Shown here: piece after piece, positions 34,758 through 43,688 of the stretch
Layout of the letters: every line of letters starts with the position of its first letter
Numbering within the stretch: the first letter of the stretch is position 1
Origin: Streptomyces olivaceus
GTDB taxonomy: Bacteria > Actinomycetota > Actinomycetes > Streptomycetales > Streptomycetaceae
Length of the DNA: 64,000 nucleotides
NCBI RefSeq assembly: GCF_000721235.1
Contig: NZ_JOFH01000004.1
Span: 304,323-368,322, forward strand
Direction of reading: 5' to 3'
Notes under the pieces: model-generated
Told to the model about the DNA's origin: nothing
The model's input: only the letters and a program-made list of their open reading frames with translations
The model's database searches: none
Program-made: the position numbers and the translations under genes

Positions 34758-35774
34758 TCAGCCGGGGAAATCGCCGCGGGCACGCAGGTGCCTGCGGCGT
34801 TCGGCGTAGGCGAGGTCGTCGCGCCACAGGCGTCCGGCGGCGGCGCCCACCAGCGGGCGCAGCACCGGTGCGAGCCGGCGTGCCACGGAGAAGCCGGGGC
34901 GGTCCGAGGTGGCCAGCACCGCCTCCACGACCGCGGTGCGCGGCCGGCCGGCCGCGTCCGGACCGAGCGGTGTGGCATGGCTCTCGACGACGGACCCGGC
35001 CCCCTCCCCCTCGGTGATGCGCATGACGACGGTGCGCGGTCCGGGCGCGGTGAACTCGGCCCGCACCGGGACGACGAGGCGCCGGGTGAGCCGGAAGGAC
35101 ACGTCCACGAGGAAGCGGTCGCCGGCGGCGTCCGAGGGATCGCCCGGCGCCTCGGCGACGGTGAGGTCCACGAAGGAGTACGGGTGGAACCAGGCGCCGT
35201 GCCACGGGTCGAGCCGGTTGGCTACCACGTCCTCGGGCTCGCAGGTTCCGGTGCCGCGCCACACGGACGTCAGGGCCGTCGCCGTGGACGGCCGGGCGGG
35301 GACCGGGGGGCCCGGGGTCGGGGCCTCCCGGCCCGCGGTGTCCAGCCGTACCCACACCAGTACGCCGTCGTCGTGGACCGGCAGGGGTTCCCAGCCCGCG
35401 AACGGGGCGCCGTCGAGGGCGAGTCCGTGCCAGTGGCACACCAGGGTGCCGCACCGCACCGGGCTGTCGGCCAGCGGGGCGCCCAGGTGCGGGCAGGCGC
35501 CGGGACCGCCCACGAGGCGCCCGCGCGCGTCGCGCCACACGACGACCTCGGCGCCGGCGACCGTGCCGGACAGCGGGCGGTCGGGGCGCACGTCCGTGCT
35601 CGCGCCGAGGACGTACCAGTTGCCCGCGGGGCGGGCCAGGGCGCGGGCGAGGGCCCCGGCGATGACGGCGGGCCGTGCCTCGCGCCAGGTGGGCCGCTGG
35701 TGCTGCCAGGGGACGGGGTGACGCCGCAGGCTCAGGGGCAGTCGGCCGCGGCGGGGACGGGGAGCGGTGCTCAA
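34758..35774 (-). CDS. crtV: Rieske [2Fe-2S] protein with DUF5914-type C-terminus (position of crtV)
   Basis: A 338-residue protein. Residues about 40-150 form a Rieske domain with ligands CPH and CHWH in [12 protein letters not shown]...LVCHWHG. The C-terminal part ([16 protein letters not shown], then [16 protein letters not shown]) looks like the DUF5914 region seen in carotenoid-cluster Rieske proteins. It sits where crtV lies in crtEIBV operons; the symbol rests mainly on position. TTG at 35774 overlaps the crtB stop (TTGA), with GGAGG 4 nt before it. Its reaction is unknown; an oxygenase or electron-transfer step on a carotenoid is possible. Confidence 0.78.
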   Translation of the reverse strand: MSTAPRPRRGRLPLSLRRHPVPWQHQRPTWREARPAVIAGALARALARPAGNWYVLGASTDVRPDRPLSGTVAGAEVVVWRDARGRLVGGPGACPHLGAPLADSPVRCGTLVCHWHGLALDGAPFAGWEPLPVHDDGVLVWVRLDTAGREAPTPGPPVPARPSTATALTSVWRGTGTCEPEDVVANRLDPWHGAWFHPYSFVDLTVAEAPGDPSDAAGDRFLVDVSFRLTRRLVVPVRAEFTAPGPRTVVMRITEGEGAGSVVESHATPLGPDAAGRPRTAVVEAVLATSDRPGFSVARRLAPVLRPLVGAAAGRLWRDDLAYAERRRHLRARGDFPG

Positions 35775-36847
35775 CGGGCCTCCGTCGGGTCCTGGGTGCC
35801 GCCGCGGAGGGACACCGCCGCCGTGCGGGGCTCGGGGGCGCCGCGCGCGGTGCGCCGCGCCGGGCGGCCGGTGGTGGCGGCGAGCCGGGACCTGCGGCCG
35901 GTGGTGGTGCCGCGCGCGGCGAGCCGGGCGGAGAGTACGCGCGCCAGCCCGTCGGCCGCGACGACCGCCCGTCGGCGGCGGGGCACCACCGCGCGCCGGT
36001 GCAGCACCGCGTACCCGCCGTCCGCGACGGTGTCGAGGATGTTCCGGTAGAGCAGGAACGCGGTGCGCACGCAGGGCCGCGCGACCGGGTCGAGCATCGC
36101 GAGTCCGGGCGCGGCCTCGCGGTAGACGCCCCGCGTGAGGTCCTCGGCGGCCCGCAGCGCGGCGGTGATGCGCGGGTCGTGGCGGCCGGTGCGCCTGCTC
36201 CACCGCAGCAGGTCGCGCTGGACGCCGTGCGCCGCCAGCAGGTCCGCGGGGAGGTAGATCCGGCCGCGGTCCAGGTCCTCGCCGACGTCGCGCAGGAAGT
36301 TGGTCAGCTGGAAGGCGACGCCCAGGGCGGCGGCGTGCGGCGCGGCCTCGGCGCGGGCGGTCACGGTGCCGAGGACGGGGAGCATCTGCAGGCCGATCAC
36401 GGCGGCCGAGCCGTGCATGTAGGCGCGCAGGTCGGCGTAGGTGGCGTAGTCGGTGACGGTGAGGTCGGCGCGCATAGATGCCATGAAGTCGGTGAAGTGC
36501 GCCGGTTCGATGGCGTAGCGGGCGGCGGTGTCGGCCAGCGCGCGCACGACGGGTTCGGCGGTGGGCCGGCCGCCGTCGAGTGCCTGCCGGAGGAGTCCGT
36601 CGAGGCGGGTGAGGTCGGCTCCGCGCTCGCCGGGCGTGGCGCCGGTGGCGGTGTCGTCGACGATGTCGTCGGCCCACCGGGCGAACCCGTACAGGGCGTG
36701 CACGGCCGGTCTGCGGTCGGCGGGCAGGAGGCGGGTGGCCAGGAAGTAGGTGCGCCCGTGGCGTGCGTTGAGGGCTCGGCACCGGCCGTAGGCGGCCCGC
36801 AGCGCGGGGTCGGTGATGCCCGCGGCGTCCAGTTCTCGCCGGGTCAT
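35771..36847 (-). CDS. crtB: Phytoene synthase CrtB
   Basis: A 358-residue squalene/phytoene synthase that condenses two geranylgeranyl diphosphates. The first acidic motif is [10 protein letters not shown] (about 55-64) and the second is [22 protein letters not shown] (about 180-200). The C-terminal 55 residues are arginine- and alanine-rich and longer than usual. ATG at 36847 overlaps the crtI stop by ATGA. The order crtI-crtB-crtV implies one transcript reading leftward from the 38.4-38.8 kb intergenic region. Confidence 0.95.
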   Translation of the reverse strand: MTRRELDAAGITDPALRAAYGRCRALNARHGRTYFLATRLLPADRRPAVHALYGFARWADDIVDDTATGATPGERGADLTRLDGLLRQALDGGRPTAEPVVRALADTAARYAIEPAHFTDFMASMRADLTVTDYATYADLRAYMHGSAAVIGLQMLPVLGTVTARAEAAPHAAALGVAFQLTNFLRDVGEDLDRGRIYLPADLLAAHGVQRDLLRWSRRTGRHDPRITAALRAAEDLTRGVYREAAPGLAMLDPVARPCVRTAFLLYRNILDTVADGGYAVLHRRAVVPRRRRAVVAADGLARVLSARLAARGTTTGRRSRLAATTGRPARRTARGAPEPRTAAVSLRGGTQDPTEAR

Positions 36848-38361
36848 CGGCGCCCGCTCCCCGGCGCCCCGCGGCGGGCGGGTGTCCCGGTGATGCGGGC
36901 GGCGGCGAGCTTGCCGGAGACCAGCACGGTCGGCACGCCGACGCCCGGGGTGGTCCCGCAGCCCGCGAGGACCGCGTTGTCCGTGCCGCGCACCAGGTTG
37001 CGGGGGCGGAAGGGCCCTGTCTGGGCGAAGGTGTGGGCGACGGAGAACGGGGTGCCGGCGGCGTGCCCCTGTGCCGTCCAGTCGGCCGGTGTCACCAGGC
37101 ACTCCTCCTCCACGGCGGCGGCGATGCCGGTCAGTCCCCGGCGTTCCAGGGTGGCGAGCAGGCGGTCCCGGTAGCGGGGCGCGAGGTCCGCCCACTCCCG
37201 GGCGCCGGGGCCGATGTCCGTGTTGGGGCACGGGGCAAGGACGTAGTGCAGGTGCCGTCCCTCGGGCGCGAGGCCGGGGTCGCCGGCGGTGGGCCGGGTG
37301 ATCAGCAGCGACGGGTCGGTCATCAGGGTGCCGCTCCTGGTGAGTTCGTCGAAGGTCCGCCGCCACTCGGTACCGAAGGAGAGGGTGTGGTGGGCGAGTT
37401 GCGGCCAGGTACGGGTGGTGCCGGCGTGCAGGACGACGGCGGAGGGGGCGTGCCGCAGGGCGACGGGACGGCGCGGGCGGCGGCCGAGGAGCCGGTGGGC
37501 GACGGGCAGGTCGGGGGTGAGGACAACGGCGTCGCACGGGACGCGCCCGTGGTCGGTGACGACCGCGGTGATCCGGGTGCCGGACCGTTCCAGGCGGGTG
37601 ACGTCCTGTCCCAGGCGCAGTTCGGCCCCGGCGTCCGCGGCCGCCGCGGCCATGGCCCGGGGCAGGGCGTGCATGCCGCCGCGCGGGAACCAGACGCCGG
37701 CCACGGTGTCCATGTAGGCGATGACGGCATAGGCGGCCAGGGCCCGGGCGGGCGCGACCCCGGCGTACAGGGACTGGAAGGAGAAGACCCGTTTGAGCCG
37801 TTCGTCGGTCAGGAACCGTCCGATACGGGCGTCGAGCCGGCCGAATCCGCCGAGCGCGGCGAGCCGGGCCAGGTCGGGCGTGAGCAGGCCGAGCGGAGAG
37901 TCGAAGTTGGCGTCGATGAACCGGCGCATCTGCACGGCGTACAACCGCCCGAGCCAGTCCCGCAGCCGCCGGTACCCGTCCGCCTCCCGGGCCCCGGCGA
38001 ACCGTTCGACCTCCGTCTCCATGGCTTCGGCGTCGGTGTGGACGTCGAGGGTGGTGCCGTCGGCGAAGGCCGCCCGGTAGGCGGGGTGCAGGGGCAGGAG
38101 TTCGACGCGGTCGCGCAGTCGCTCGCCGACGGCGGCGAATGCCTCGTCGGCCAGGTCGGGCATGGTCAGCACGGTCGGGCCCGTGTCGAGGTGGTAGCCG
38201 CCCAGTCGGCGCCGTCCGGCCCGGCCGCCGGGCAGCGGGTCGCGCTCCACGACGGTCACCCGCCGCCCGGAGCCGAGCAGGTGCAGGGCCGCGGACAGGC
38301 CGGCGAGTCCGGCACCGACGACGACCACGTGGTCGGTGCGACCGGGCACCGTACGCGTCAT
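36844..38361 (-). CDS. crtI: Phytoene desaturase CrtI
   Basis: A 505-residue FAD enzyme that dehydrogenates phytoene to lycopene. The dinucleotide fold is [21 protein letters not shown] near the N-terminus, followed by [19 protein letters not shown]. The central [16 protein letters not shown] and the C-terminal [20 protein letters not shown] are CrtI signatures. It is the first gene of the leftward crt operon and diverges from crtY with 436 bp between. In known Streptomyces clusters a prenyl synthase (crtE) precedes crtI; here none does. Confidence 0.95.
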   Translation of the reverse strand: MTRTVPGRTDHVVVVGAGLAGLSAALHLLGSGRRVTVVERDPLPGGRAGRRRLGGYHLDTGPTVLTMPDLADEAFAAVGERLRDRVELLPLHPAYRAAFADGTTLDVHTDAEAMETEVERFAGAREADGYRRLRDWLGRLYAVQMRRFIDANFDSPLGLLTPDLARLAALGGFGRLDARIGRFLTDERLKRVFSFQSLYAGVAPARALAAYAVIAYMDTVAGVWFPRGGMHALPRAMAAAAADAGAELRLGQDVTRLERSGTRITAVVTDHGRVPCDAVVLTPDLPVAHRLLGRRPRRPVALRHAPSAVVLHAGTTRTWPQLAHHTLSFGTEWRRTFDELTRSGTLMTDPSLLITRPTAGDPGLAPEGRHLHYVLAPCPNTDIGPGAREWADLAPRYRDRLLATLERRGLTGIAAAVEEECLVTPADWTAQGHAAGTPFSVAHTFAQTGPFRPRNLVRGTDNAVLAGCGTTPGVGVPTVLVSGKLAAARITGTPARRGAPGSGRR

Positions 38362-38797
38362 CGCCGGCTCCGGTGGCCGGCCGGCCGGACGGACGGCTCT
38401 CTCCGGCCGTCACCGGCCGTGCTGGGGCGCATCCCGCATCCTCTCGTCGTCGGGCGCGGCGGACGGCCGCGTCGGGCAGGCGGGCAGCCGGCCCGTGGGC
38501 GACACGGCGTCATGTCTTCCCCACCCGCTTCCCGCGCGACGCCGTCCCAGCCGGTTCCCGGCCCGCGGCCACCCGATCGGCCCACCGCCGTCCGTGGCCG
38601 CCGAGCGCGCCGCGCGGTGCCGGACGCCGCGAGGGCGAATACTCCGGCGGGAGCGGGGCCGGGACGGACCGGGACCGGACGGCACTTGACGGGCCGGAAC
38701 GGACCGGAGCGCGCGAGAACGGGCCGAGACGGACCGGAGCGCGTGAGGCCGGGCCCGGCAGGGGCGGGAAGCGTCGGCGGGGCGGAAGGAGAGGGCC
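38362..38797. other. crtI-crtY divergent intergenic region with 30-bp tandem repeat
   Basis: No gene is supported in these 436 bp. Readings across it are arginine-rich in every frame. A 30-bp unit beginning ACGGGCC is present twice in tandem at 38689-38718 and 38719-38748, with the shared core GGACCGGAGCGCG. TTGACG at 38686-38691 is a possible -35 for crtY. No litR/litS-type light-control gene or sigma factor lies here, although such genes flank crt clusters in other Streptomyces. Confidence 0.7.
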
Positions 38798-40006
38798 GTG
38801 GCCGTGGTCGAGGCGGACATCGTCGTCGTCGGTGCCGGGGCGGCGGGCCTCTCCCTGGTGCACCGGCTCTGCGCCGACGCGCCGCCCGGTGCGGCACCCT
38901 CCGTCGTCCTGGTCGATCCGCCGCCCGGTCCGCTGCGACCGCCGCCGCGCACCTGGTGCTTCTGGGAGTCCGGGCCCGGCCGCTTCGACCGGGCGACGAC
39001 GGCGTCGTGGGAGTGGCTGCGGGTGCACGGCCCGGACGGGGCCGTCGTCCGGCGGCACATCGCCCCCTACCGCTACAAGATGATCCGCTCGGACGACTTC
39101 GAGGCGCTGGTGGTCCGGGACCTGAGGGAGCGTCCGGGAGTACGGCGGCTGGAGGCCACCGTCGGCGGGCTGACCGGCCTGCCGGACGGCACCGTGCGCG
39201 TGACGGCCGCCGACGCCGCGGGGGCCCGGCTCGGCCTGCGCGCCCGCTGGGTCTTCGACTCCCGCCCGCCGGGGCGCCCGCCGACCGCCCGCACCCGTCT
39301 CCTCCAGCACTTCCGCGGCTGGTTCGTGCGCACCGAACGGCCGGTCTTCGACCCCTCGGTGGTCGACCTGATGGACTTCCGCACCCGCCGGCCGGAGCGC
39401 GGTCTGTCCTTCGGCTACGTCCTGCCGACCGGCCGGCACACGGCCCTGGTCGAGTACACCGGGTTCGGTCCGGCACCGCTGACGGCACGGGCGTACGACA
39501 GCGCGCTGGAGGACTACACGCGCCGGGTGCTGCGCGCCGGGGCCACCGAGGTCCTCTCGACCGAGCAGGGGGTCATTCCGATGACCGACGGGGTCTTCGA
39601 GCGGCGGGCCGCGGGCTCGGAGCGGATCTTCCGCATCGGCGCCGCGGGCGGGGCGACACGGGCCTCCACCGGCTACACGTTCGCCGCCGTGCAGCGCCAG
39701 TGCGACGCCGTCGCGCGCGCCGTACGGGCCGGGCACCGCCCGGAGCCGCCGCCCGCGCATCCGCTGCGGGCACGGCTGATGGACGCGGTGCTGCTGCGCG
39801 CGCTGGACACCGGCCGGGTGGACGGCCCCGACCTGTTCTACCGGCTGTTCGACCGCGTCCCCCCGGTGCGGCTGCTGCGTTTCCTGGACGGCCGGTCCCG
39901 GCTGTACGAGGACCTGGCGGTCGGAGTGCGCACTCCCGTCGTGCCGATGCTGCGGACGGCGGCCGAGCTGCCCTGGCTGCCGCGCCGCCGTCCGCCCGTC
40001 CGCTGA
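38798..40006 (+). CDS. crtY: Lycopene cyclase CrtY
   Basis: A 402-residue FAD-dependent lycopene beta-cyclase. The N-terminal dinucleotide motif is IVVVGAGAAGLSLVHRL. RTWCFWESGPGRFDRATTASW, FGYVLPTGRHTALVEYTGF and GAAGGATRASTGYTFAAVQR are CrtY-type blocks. It closes both ends of lycopene to give beta-carotene. A strong GGAAGGAGAGG stands before the GTG. It begins the rightward crt operon (crtY, crtT, crtU), 28 bp ahead of crtT. Confidence 0.94.
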   Translation: MAVVEADIVVVGAGAAGLSLVHRLCADAPPGAAPSVVLVDPPPGPLRPPPRTWCFWESGPGRFDRATTASWEWLRVHGPDGAVVRRHIAPYRYKMIRSDDFEALVVRDLRERPGVRRLEATVGGLTGLPDGTVRVTAADAAGARLGLRARWVFDSRPPGRPPTARTRLLQHFRGWFVRTERPVFDPSVVDLMDFRTRRPERGLSFGYVLPTGRHTALVEYTGFGPAPLTARAYDSALEDYTRRVLRAGATEVLSTEQGVIPMTDGVFERRAAGSERIFRIGAAGGATRASTGYTFAAVQRQCDAVARAVRAGHRPEPPPAHPLRARLMDAVLLRALDTGRVDGPDLFYRLFDRVPPVRLLRFLDGRSRLYEDLAVGVRTPVVPMLRTAAELPWLPRRRPPVR

Positions 40007-40034
40007 CCCCATCCGCCCACCTCGGGAGTGACCG

Positions 40035-41030
40035 ATGCCCCTGCTGCGCGACCGCGCGCTCACCGCCGCCTTCGACCGGGGCGCGGACCGCTACGACCGC
40101 CTCGTCTCGTTCAATCCGGGCTACCACGCCCAGTTGCGCCGCTCTGCCCGCAGGCTGGGCCTCCCCGGCGGCGGGGCGGGGCGCCGGGTACTGGACCTGG
40201 GGTGCGGGACGGGCGCCTCGACGGCGGCGCTGGCGGCGGTCTTCCCCGCCGCGGAGCTGGTCGGGGTGGACGCCTCGGCGGGCATGCTGGATCGGGCCCG
40301 CGCCAAGCGCCGGCCGCCGGGGGCGCGCTTCGTCCACGCCACGGCGGAGGACCTGGGCGGAGCGGGCGTCGACGGTCCCTTCGACGCGGTGTTCGCCGCG
40401 TACTGCTTCCGCAACCTCACCGACCCCGACGCCGTCCTGCGCACGGTGCGCGGGCTGCTGGCTCCGGGGGGCCGGCTGGCGGTGCACGAGTACGCGCTGG
40501 CCGGTGGGCGTGCGGACCGGCTGATGTGGGACGCGGTGTGCCGGGGCGTCATCCTCCCCCTGGGCGCGCTCACCGGCGACCGGGCCCTGTACCGCCATCT
40601 GTGGCGCAGCGTCACGGCGTTCGACACCGCACCGGAGTTCGGCGCACGGCTCGCCCGGGGCGGCTTCGACCGCGTCCGCGTCCTGCCGCTGCCGGGCTGG
40701 CACACGGGGATCGCCCACACCTTCGTCTGCCGCCTGGGGGCGGCGGAGCCGGGCCGGCCGGCGGCCGGGGATGCGCGGGCCGACGGGGAGCCCGGCCGGG
40801 CGCGGACCGACGGCGGACCCGACGACCGGACACGGGCCGACGGGGAGGAGACCCGTGAGGGGCGGGCCCAGGAGGCGGTCGAGAACACACCGGGCGGCGG
40901 ACGGCCGGGCGACGGAGCGGTGGACGGTGGTGACGCGCGCGGGCCGTCCGGCGGACGGCCGAACGGCGGCGGACGGCCGGGCAGTAGCGGACAGCCGGGC
41001 AGTGGCGAGTGGTCGGGAGGTGGGCGGTGA
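40035..41030 (+). CDS. crtT: Methyltransferase CrtT with long low-complexity tail
   Basis: A 331-residue class I SAM methyltransferase. VLDLGCGTGASTAALAAVFP is motif I, ELVGVDASAGMLDRAR is motif II and FDAVFAAYCFRNLTDPDAVL follows, resembling UbiE-type enzymes. The catalytic part ends near residue 235. The last 95 residues are Gly, Arg, Asp and Pro repeats with no visible fold. That tail overlaps the 5' region of crtU by GTGA. CrtT occurs in isorenieratene clusters, but its step there is not defined. The tail may be a recent expansion of repetitive DNA. Confidence 0.88.
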   Translation: MPLLRDRALTAAFDRGADRYDRLVSFNPGYHAQLRRSARRLGLPGGGAGRRVLDLGCGTGASTAALAAVFPAAELVGVDASAGMLDRARAKRRPPGARFVHATAEDLGGAGVDGPFDAVFAAYCFRNLTDPDAVLRTVRGLLAPGGRLAVHEYALAGGRADRLMWDAVCRGVILPLGALTGDRALYRHLWRSVTAFDTAPEFGARLARGGFDRVRVLPLPGWHTGIAHTFVCRLGAAEPGRPAAGDARADGEPGRARTDGGPDDRTRADGEETREGRAQEAVENTPGGGRPGDGAVDGGDARGPSGGRPNGGGRPGSSGQPGSGEWSGGGR

Positions 41031-42583
41031 GGCGGCCGGGCGGGGCGCGGCCTCCGGGGCGGGACCGGCGGGCCGAGATCGTCGTACCTCCGCCGGGCCG
41101 TGAGCGGATCGAGGGCGATCCGCCGTCCGTGGCGGTGATCGGCGGCGGCATCGCGGGACTGGCGGCGGCGACCGCCCTCGCGGAGCACGGCGTACGGGTG
41201 GTGCTCCACGAACGCGAGCCGGTGCTCGGCGGACGCGTCGCCGGGTGGCCCGTCGCGCTGCCGGACGGGACGACGGCGACGATGAGCCGCGGCTTCCACG
41301 CCTTCTTCCGCCAGTACTACAACCTGCGCGGCCTGCTGCGTCGCTGCGATCCCGGCCTCGGCATGCTCACCGGCCTGCCGGACTACCCCCTCCAGCACAG
41401 CAGCGGGCTGCGCGACAGCTTCCGCCGGGTACCGCGCACTCCCCCGTTCAGCGCCCTCGGGTTCGTGGCCCTGAGTCCCAGCTTCGGGCCGCGCGACCTG
41501 GCGCGGCTGCGGCCCGCGGCGGCGCTGCCGCTCCTGGACGTACGCCCGCGCGACATCCACGAGCGGCTGGACGGGGTGAGCGCCCACGACTTCCTGGACG
41601 CGGTGGGTTTCCCCGCGGCGGCGCGGCATCTGGCCTTCGAGGTGTTCTCCCGCAGCTTCTTCGCCGATCCGCGGGAGCTGTCGGCCGCCGAGATGGCGCT
41701 GATGTTCCACATCTACTTCCTCGGCTCCAGCGAGGGACTGCTGTTCGACGTGCCGTCGGAGCCGTTCCCGCGGGCGCTGTGGGACCCGCTCGCGGAGCGT
41801 CTGGCGCGGCTCGGGGCACAGGTGCGGACCGGCACGCCCGTGGAGGCCGTCCGGCCCGGCCCGGCCGGCGGCCATGTCGTGGCCGACGGCGCCGACGCGC
41901 GGACGTACGACGCCGTGGTGCTCGCCCTGGACGTGGCGGGCCTGCGGGGGCTGGTGGGCCGCTCGCCCCATCTCGGCGACGCCGCCTGGCGCGAGCGGGT
42001 GGCCCGGCTGCGGAACGCCCCGCCGTTCCTGGTCTCCCGGCTCTGGCTGGACCGGCCGGTCGCCCCCGGCCGTCCCGGCTTCCTCGGTACCAGCGGTTAC
42101 GGCTCGCTGGACAACATCAGCGTGCTGTCGCGCTGGGAGGGGGAGGCGGCGCGCTGGTCGGCACGCACGGGAGGGTCCGTCGTCGAGCTCCACGCCTACG
42201 CCGTGCCGCCGGCCGCCGTCCGGGAGGTCGAGGAGAAGCGTCTCGTGGAGCAGTTGTACCGGGTGTACCCGGAGACCCGGGAGGCACGTGTGGTCGCCGC
42301 ACGGCACGAGTGGCGGGCGGACTGCCCGCTGTTCACCGTCGGGGGCCGCGCCGACCGCCCCGCGGTCCGCACCTGCGACCCCACCGTGGTCGTCGCGGGT
42401 GACCTGGTCCATACGGATCTTCCCGTGGCCCTGATGGAACGCGCCGCCACGTCCGGGTTCCTGGCGGCCAACGCCTTGCTGGCGCGGTGGGGCGTACGGG
42501 GCGAGACCCTGTGGACGGTGCCCGGCCGGGGCCGGTCCGCGCTGCTGCGTGCCGCGGCCCGGCACCTCGCTCCACGCCGCTGA
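41027..42583 (+). CDS. crtU: Carotene desaturase/methyltransferase CrtU
   Basis: A 518-residue flavoprotein that converts beta-carotene end groups to aromatic rings, giving isorenieratene. The dinucleotide fold is VAVIGGGIAGLAAATALAEHG with VLGGRVAGWP after it. SRGFHAFFRQYYNLRGLLRR, MALMFHIYFLGSSEGLLFDV and VVVAGDLVHTDLPVALMERA are CrtU-type blocks. I chose GTG at 41027, which overlaps the crtT stop and has GGGAGG 6 nt upstream, over the GTG at 41009. A structured inverted repeat follows the gene. Confidence 0.93.
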   Translation: MRRPGGARPPGRDRRAEIVVPPPGRERIEGDPPSVAVIGGGIAGLAAATALAEHGVRVVLHEREPVLGGRVAGWPVALPDGTTATMSRGFHAFFRQYYNLRGLLRRCDPGLGMLTGLPDYPLQHSSGLRDSFRRVPRTPPFSALGFVALSPSFGPRDLARLRPAAALPLLDVRPRDIHERLDGVSAHDFLDAVGFPAAARHLAFEVFSRSFFADPRELSAAEMALMFHIYFLGSSEGLLFDVPSEPFPRALWDPLAERLARLGAQVRTGTPVEAVRPGPAGGHVVADGADARTYDAVVLALDVAGLRGLVGRSPHLGDAAWRERVARLRNAPPFLVSRLWLDRPVAPGRPGFLGTSGYGSLDNISVLSRWEGEAARWSARTGGSVVELHAYAVPPAAVREVEEKRLVEQLYRVYPETREARVVAARHEWRADCPLFTVGGRADRPAVRTCDPTVVVAGDLVHTDLPVALMERAATSGFLAANALLARWGVRGETLWTVPGRGRSALLRAAARHLAPRR

Positions 42584-42584
42584 C

Positions 42585-42637
42585 CCGCGGACCGTGCCGT
42601 CCGACCGGTCGGCCGGTCGGCCGGGGCCGGTCCGCGG
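42585..42637. terminator. Inverted repeat between crtU and the convergent SDR gene
   Basis: CCGCGGACC (42585-42593) pairs with GGTCCGCGG (42629-42637). The loop itself contains GACCGGTCGGCCGGTC, which can fold further. The position just after the crtU stop suits a terminator for one or both convergent genes. Confidence 0.5.
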
Positions 42638-42667
42638 GGCTCGGATTCCGCGCCGGGGCGCACGCCG

Positions 42668-43555
42668 CTACGCCCCCGCCCCCGCGTCCCCTTCCTGCCG
42701 GTCGGCCAGGCCGCCCGCGCCGAGGGGGCCCGTGGGTTCGAGCGAGCCCTCCGCCTCCAGCCGGGGCAGCTCGTGGCGGGACAGCCGCAGGACCACGGGC
42801 GGCAGCGTCGTGCGCCCCAGTTGGGCCAGCCGCAGCCAGCCCGGCACGTACACGGCGGTGCGGCGGCGCTCCACGGCGCGCACCAGCCGCGCGGCGACCT
42901 CGTCCGGCGGGAAGGTGCGGCGGGCCGGCGGCGGCATGTGGCCCCGCAGCTCGCGCAGCACCGGGTGGCGGTCGGCGTCCCGGATCATGTCGGTGTCGAT
43001 CCAGTTGAGGTAGGCGATGCCCACGGCGATCCCGTGATGGGCCACCTCGGCGCGCAGCGAGTGGACGAACGCCTCGACGCCCGCCTTGGACGCGCAGTAG
43101 GCGCTCATCATGGGGGCCGCCCCGAGCGAGGCCAGGGAGGCCACTTGGAGGTGGTAGCCCGCGGTGTTCAGCAGGTCCGGCAGGAAGGCCCGCGCGGTGT
43201 GGGCGCTGCCGGTCAGGTTGACGTCGACGACCCGGCGCCACAGCTGCGGGTCGGACGTGGCGAACGGCCCGCCCTCCGCGATGCCGGCGTTGGCCACCAC
43301 GACCGACGGCGTCCCCAGGCGCCGGCGCACCTCGCCCGCCGCGTCGTCCAGTGCGGCGGGGTCGGTGACGTCGGCCTCGACGGCGAGCGCGGGCGTCGGC
43401 AGCCGTGCCGCCAGGGCGTCGAGGAGCGGCTTCTCCCGGCCGAGCAGGGCGACCCGGGCGCCGCGGCGGGCGCAGGCGCGGGCCAGGGCGGCGCCGAGGC
43501 CGCGGGCCGCGCCGGTCACCACGACGGTTCGGTTCTGGAGCGGGCTGTCGGTCAC
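42668..43555 (-). CDS. SDR family NAD(P)-dependent oxidoreductase
   Basis: A 295-residue classical short-chain dehydrogenase. Cofactor motif VVVTGAARGLGAALARA, structural NAG in VVANAGIAEGG, catalytic Ser in LQVASLASLGAAP and YCASK for Tyr/Lys are all present. The C-terminal 55 residues (YVPGWLRLAQLGRTTLPPVVL...) may sit at the membrane surface. It lies between crtU and a phytoene-desaturase-like flavoprotein, so a lipid or isoprenoid substrate is plausible. GTG at 43555 is the start. The region upstream contains a 20-bp tandem repeat. Confidence 0.88.
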   Translation of the reverse strand: MTDSPLQNRTVVVTGAARGLGAALARACARRGARVALLGREKPLLDALAARLPTPALAVEADVTDPAALDDAAGEVRRRLGTPSVVVANAGIAEGGPFATSDPQLWRRVVDVNLTGSAHTARAFLPDLLNTAGYHLQVASLASLGAAPMMSAYCASKAGVEAFVHSLRAEVAHHGIAVGIAYLNWIDTDMIRDADRHPVLRELRGHMPPPARRTFPPDEVAARLVRAVERRRTAVYVPGWLRLAQLGRTTLPPVVLRLSRHELPRLEAEGSLEPTGPLGAGGLADRQEGDAGAGA

Positions 43556-43637
43556 CGGTCGCGCCTTTCTCGAGGGTGGGGCACGGTGCCCGAAGTCTCG
43601 GGCGGGTCGGCACTTCTCGTGGAGTCAGTGCAGTCTC

Positions 43638-43677
43638 GTGGAGCCTCGTGGGATCGCGTGGAGCCTCGTGGGATCAC
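43638..43677. repeat. 20-bp tandem repeat, two copies
   Basis: GTGGAGCCTCGTGGGATCGC (43638-43657) is followed directly by the same unit with one change (43658-43677). A related GTGG lies on each side. It lies between the SDR gene and the end of the flavoprotein gene. Confidence 0.9.
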
Positions 43678-43688
43678 GTGGGAATGCG

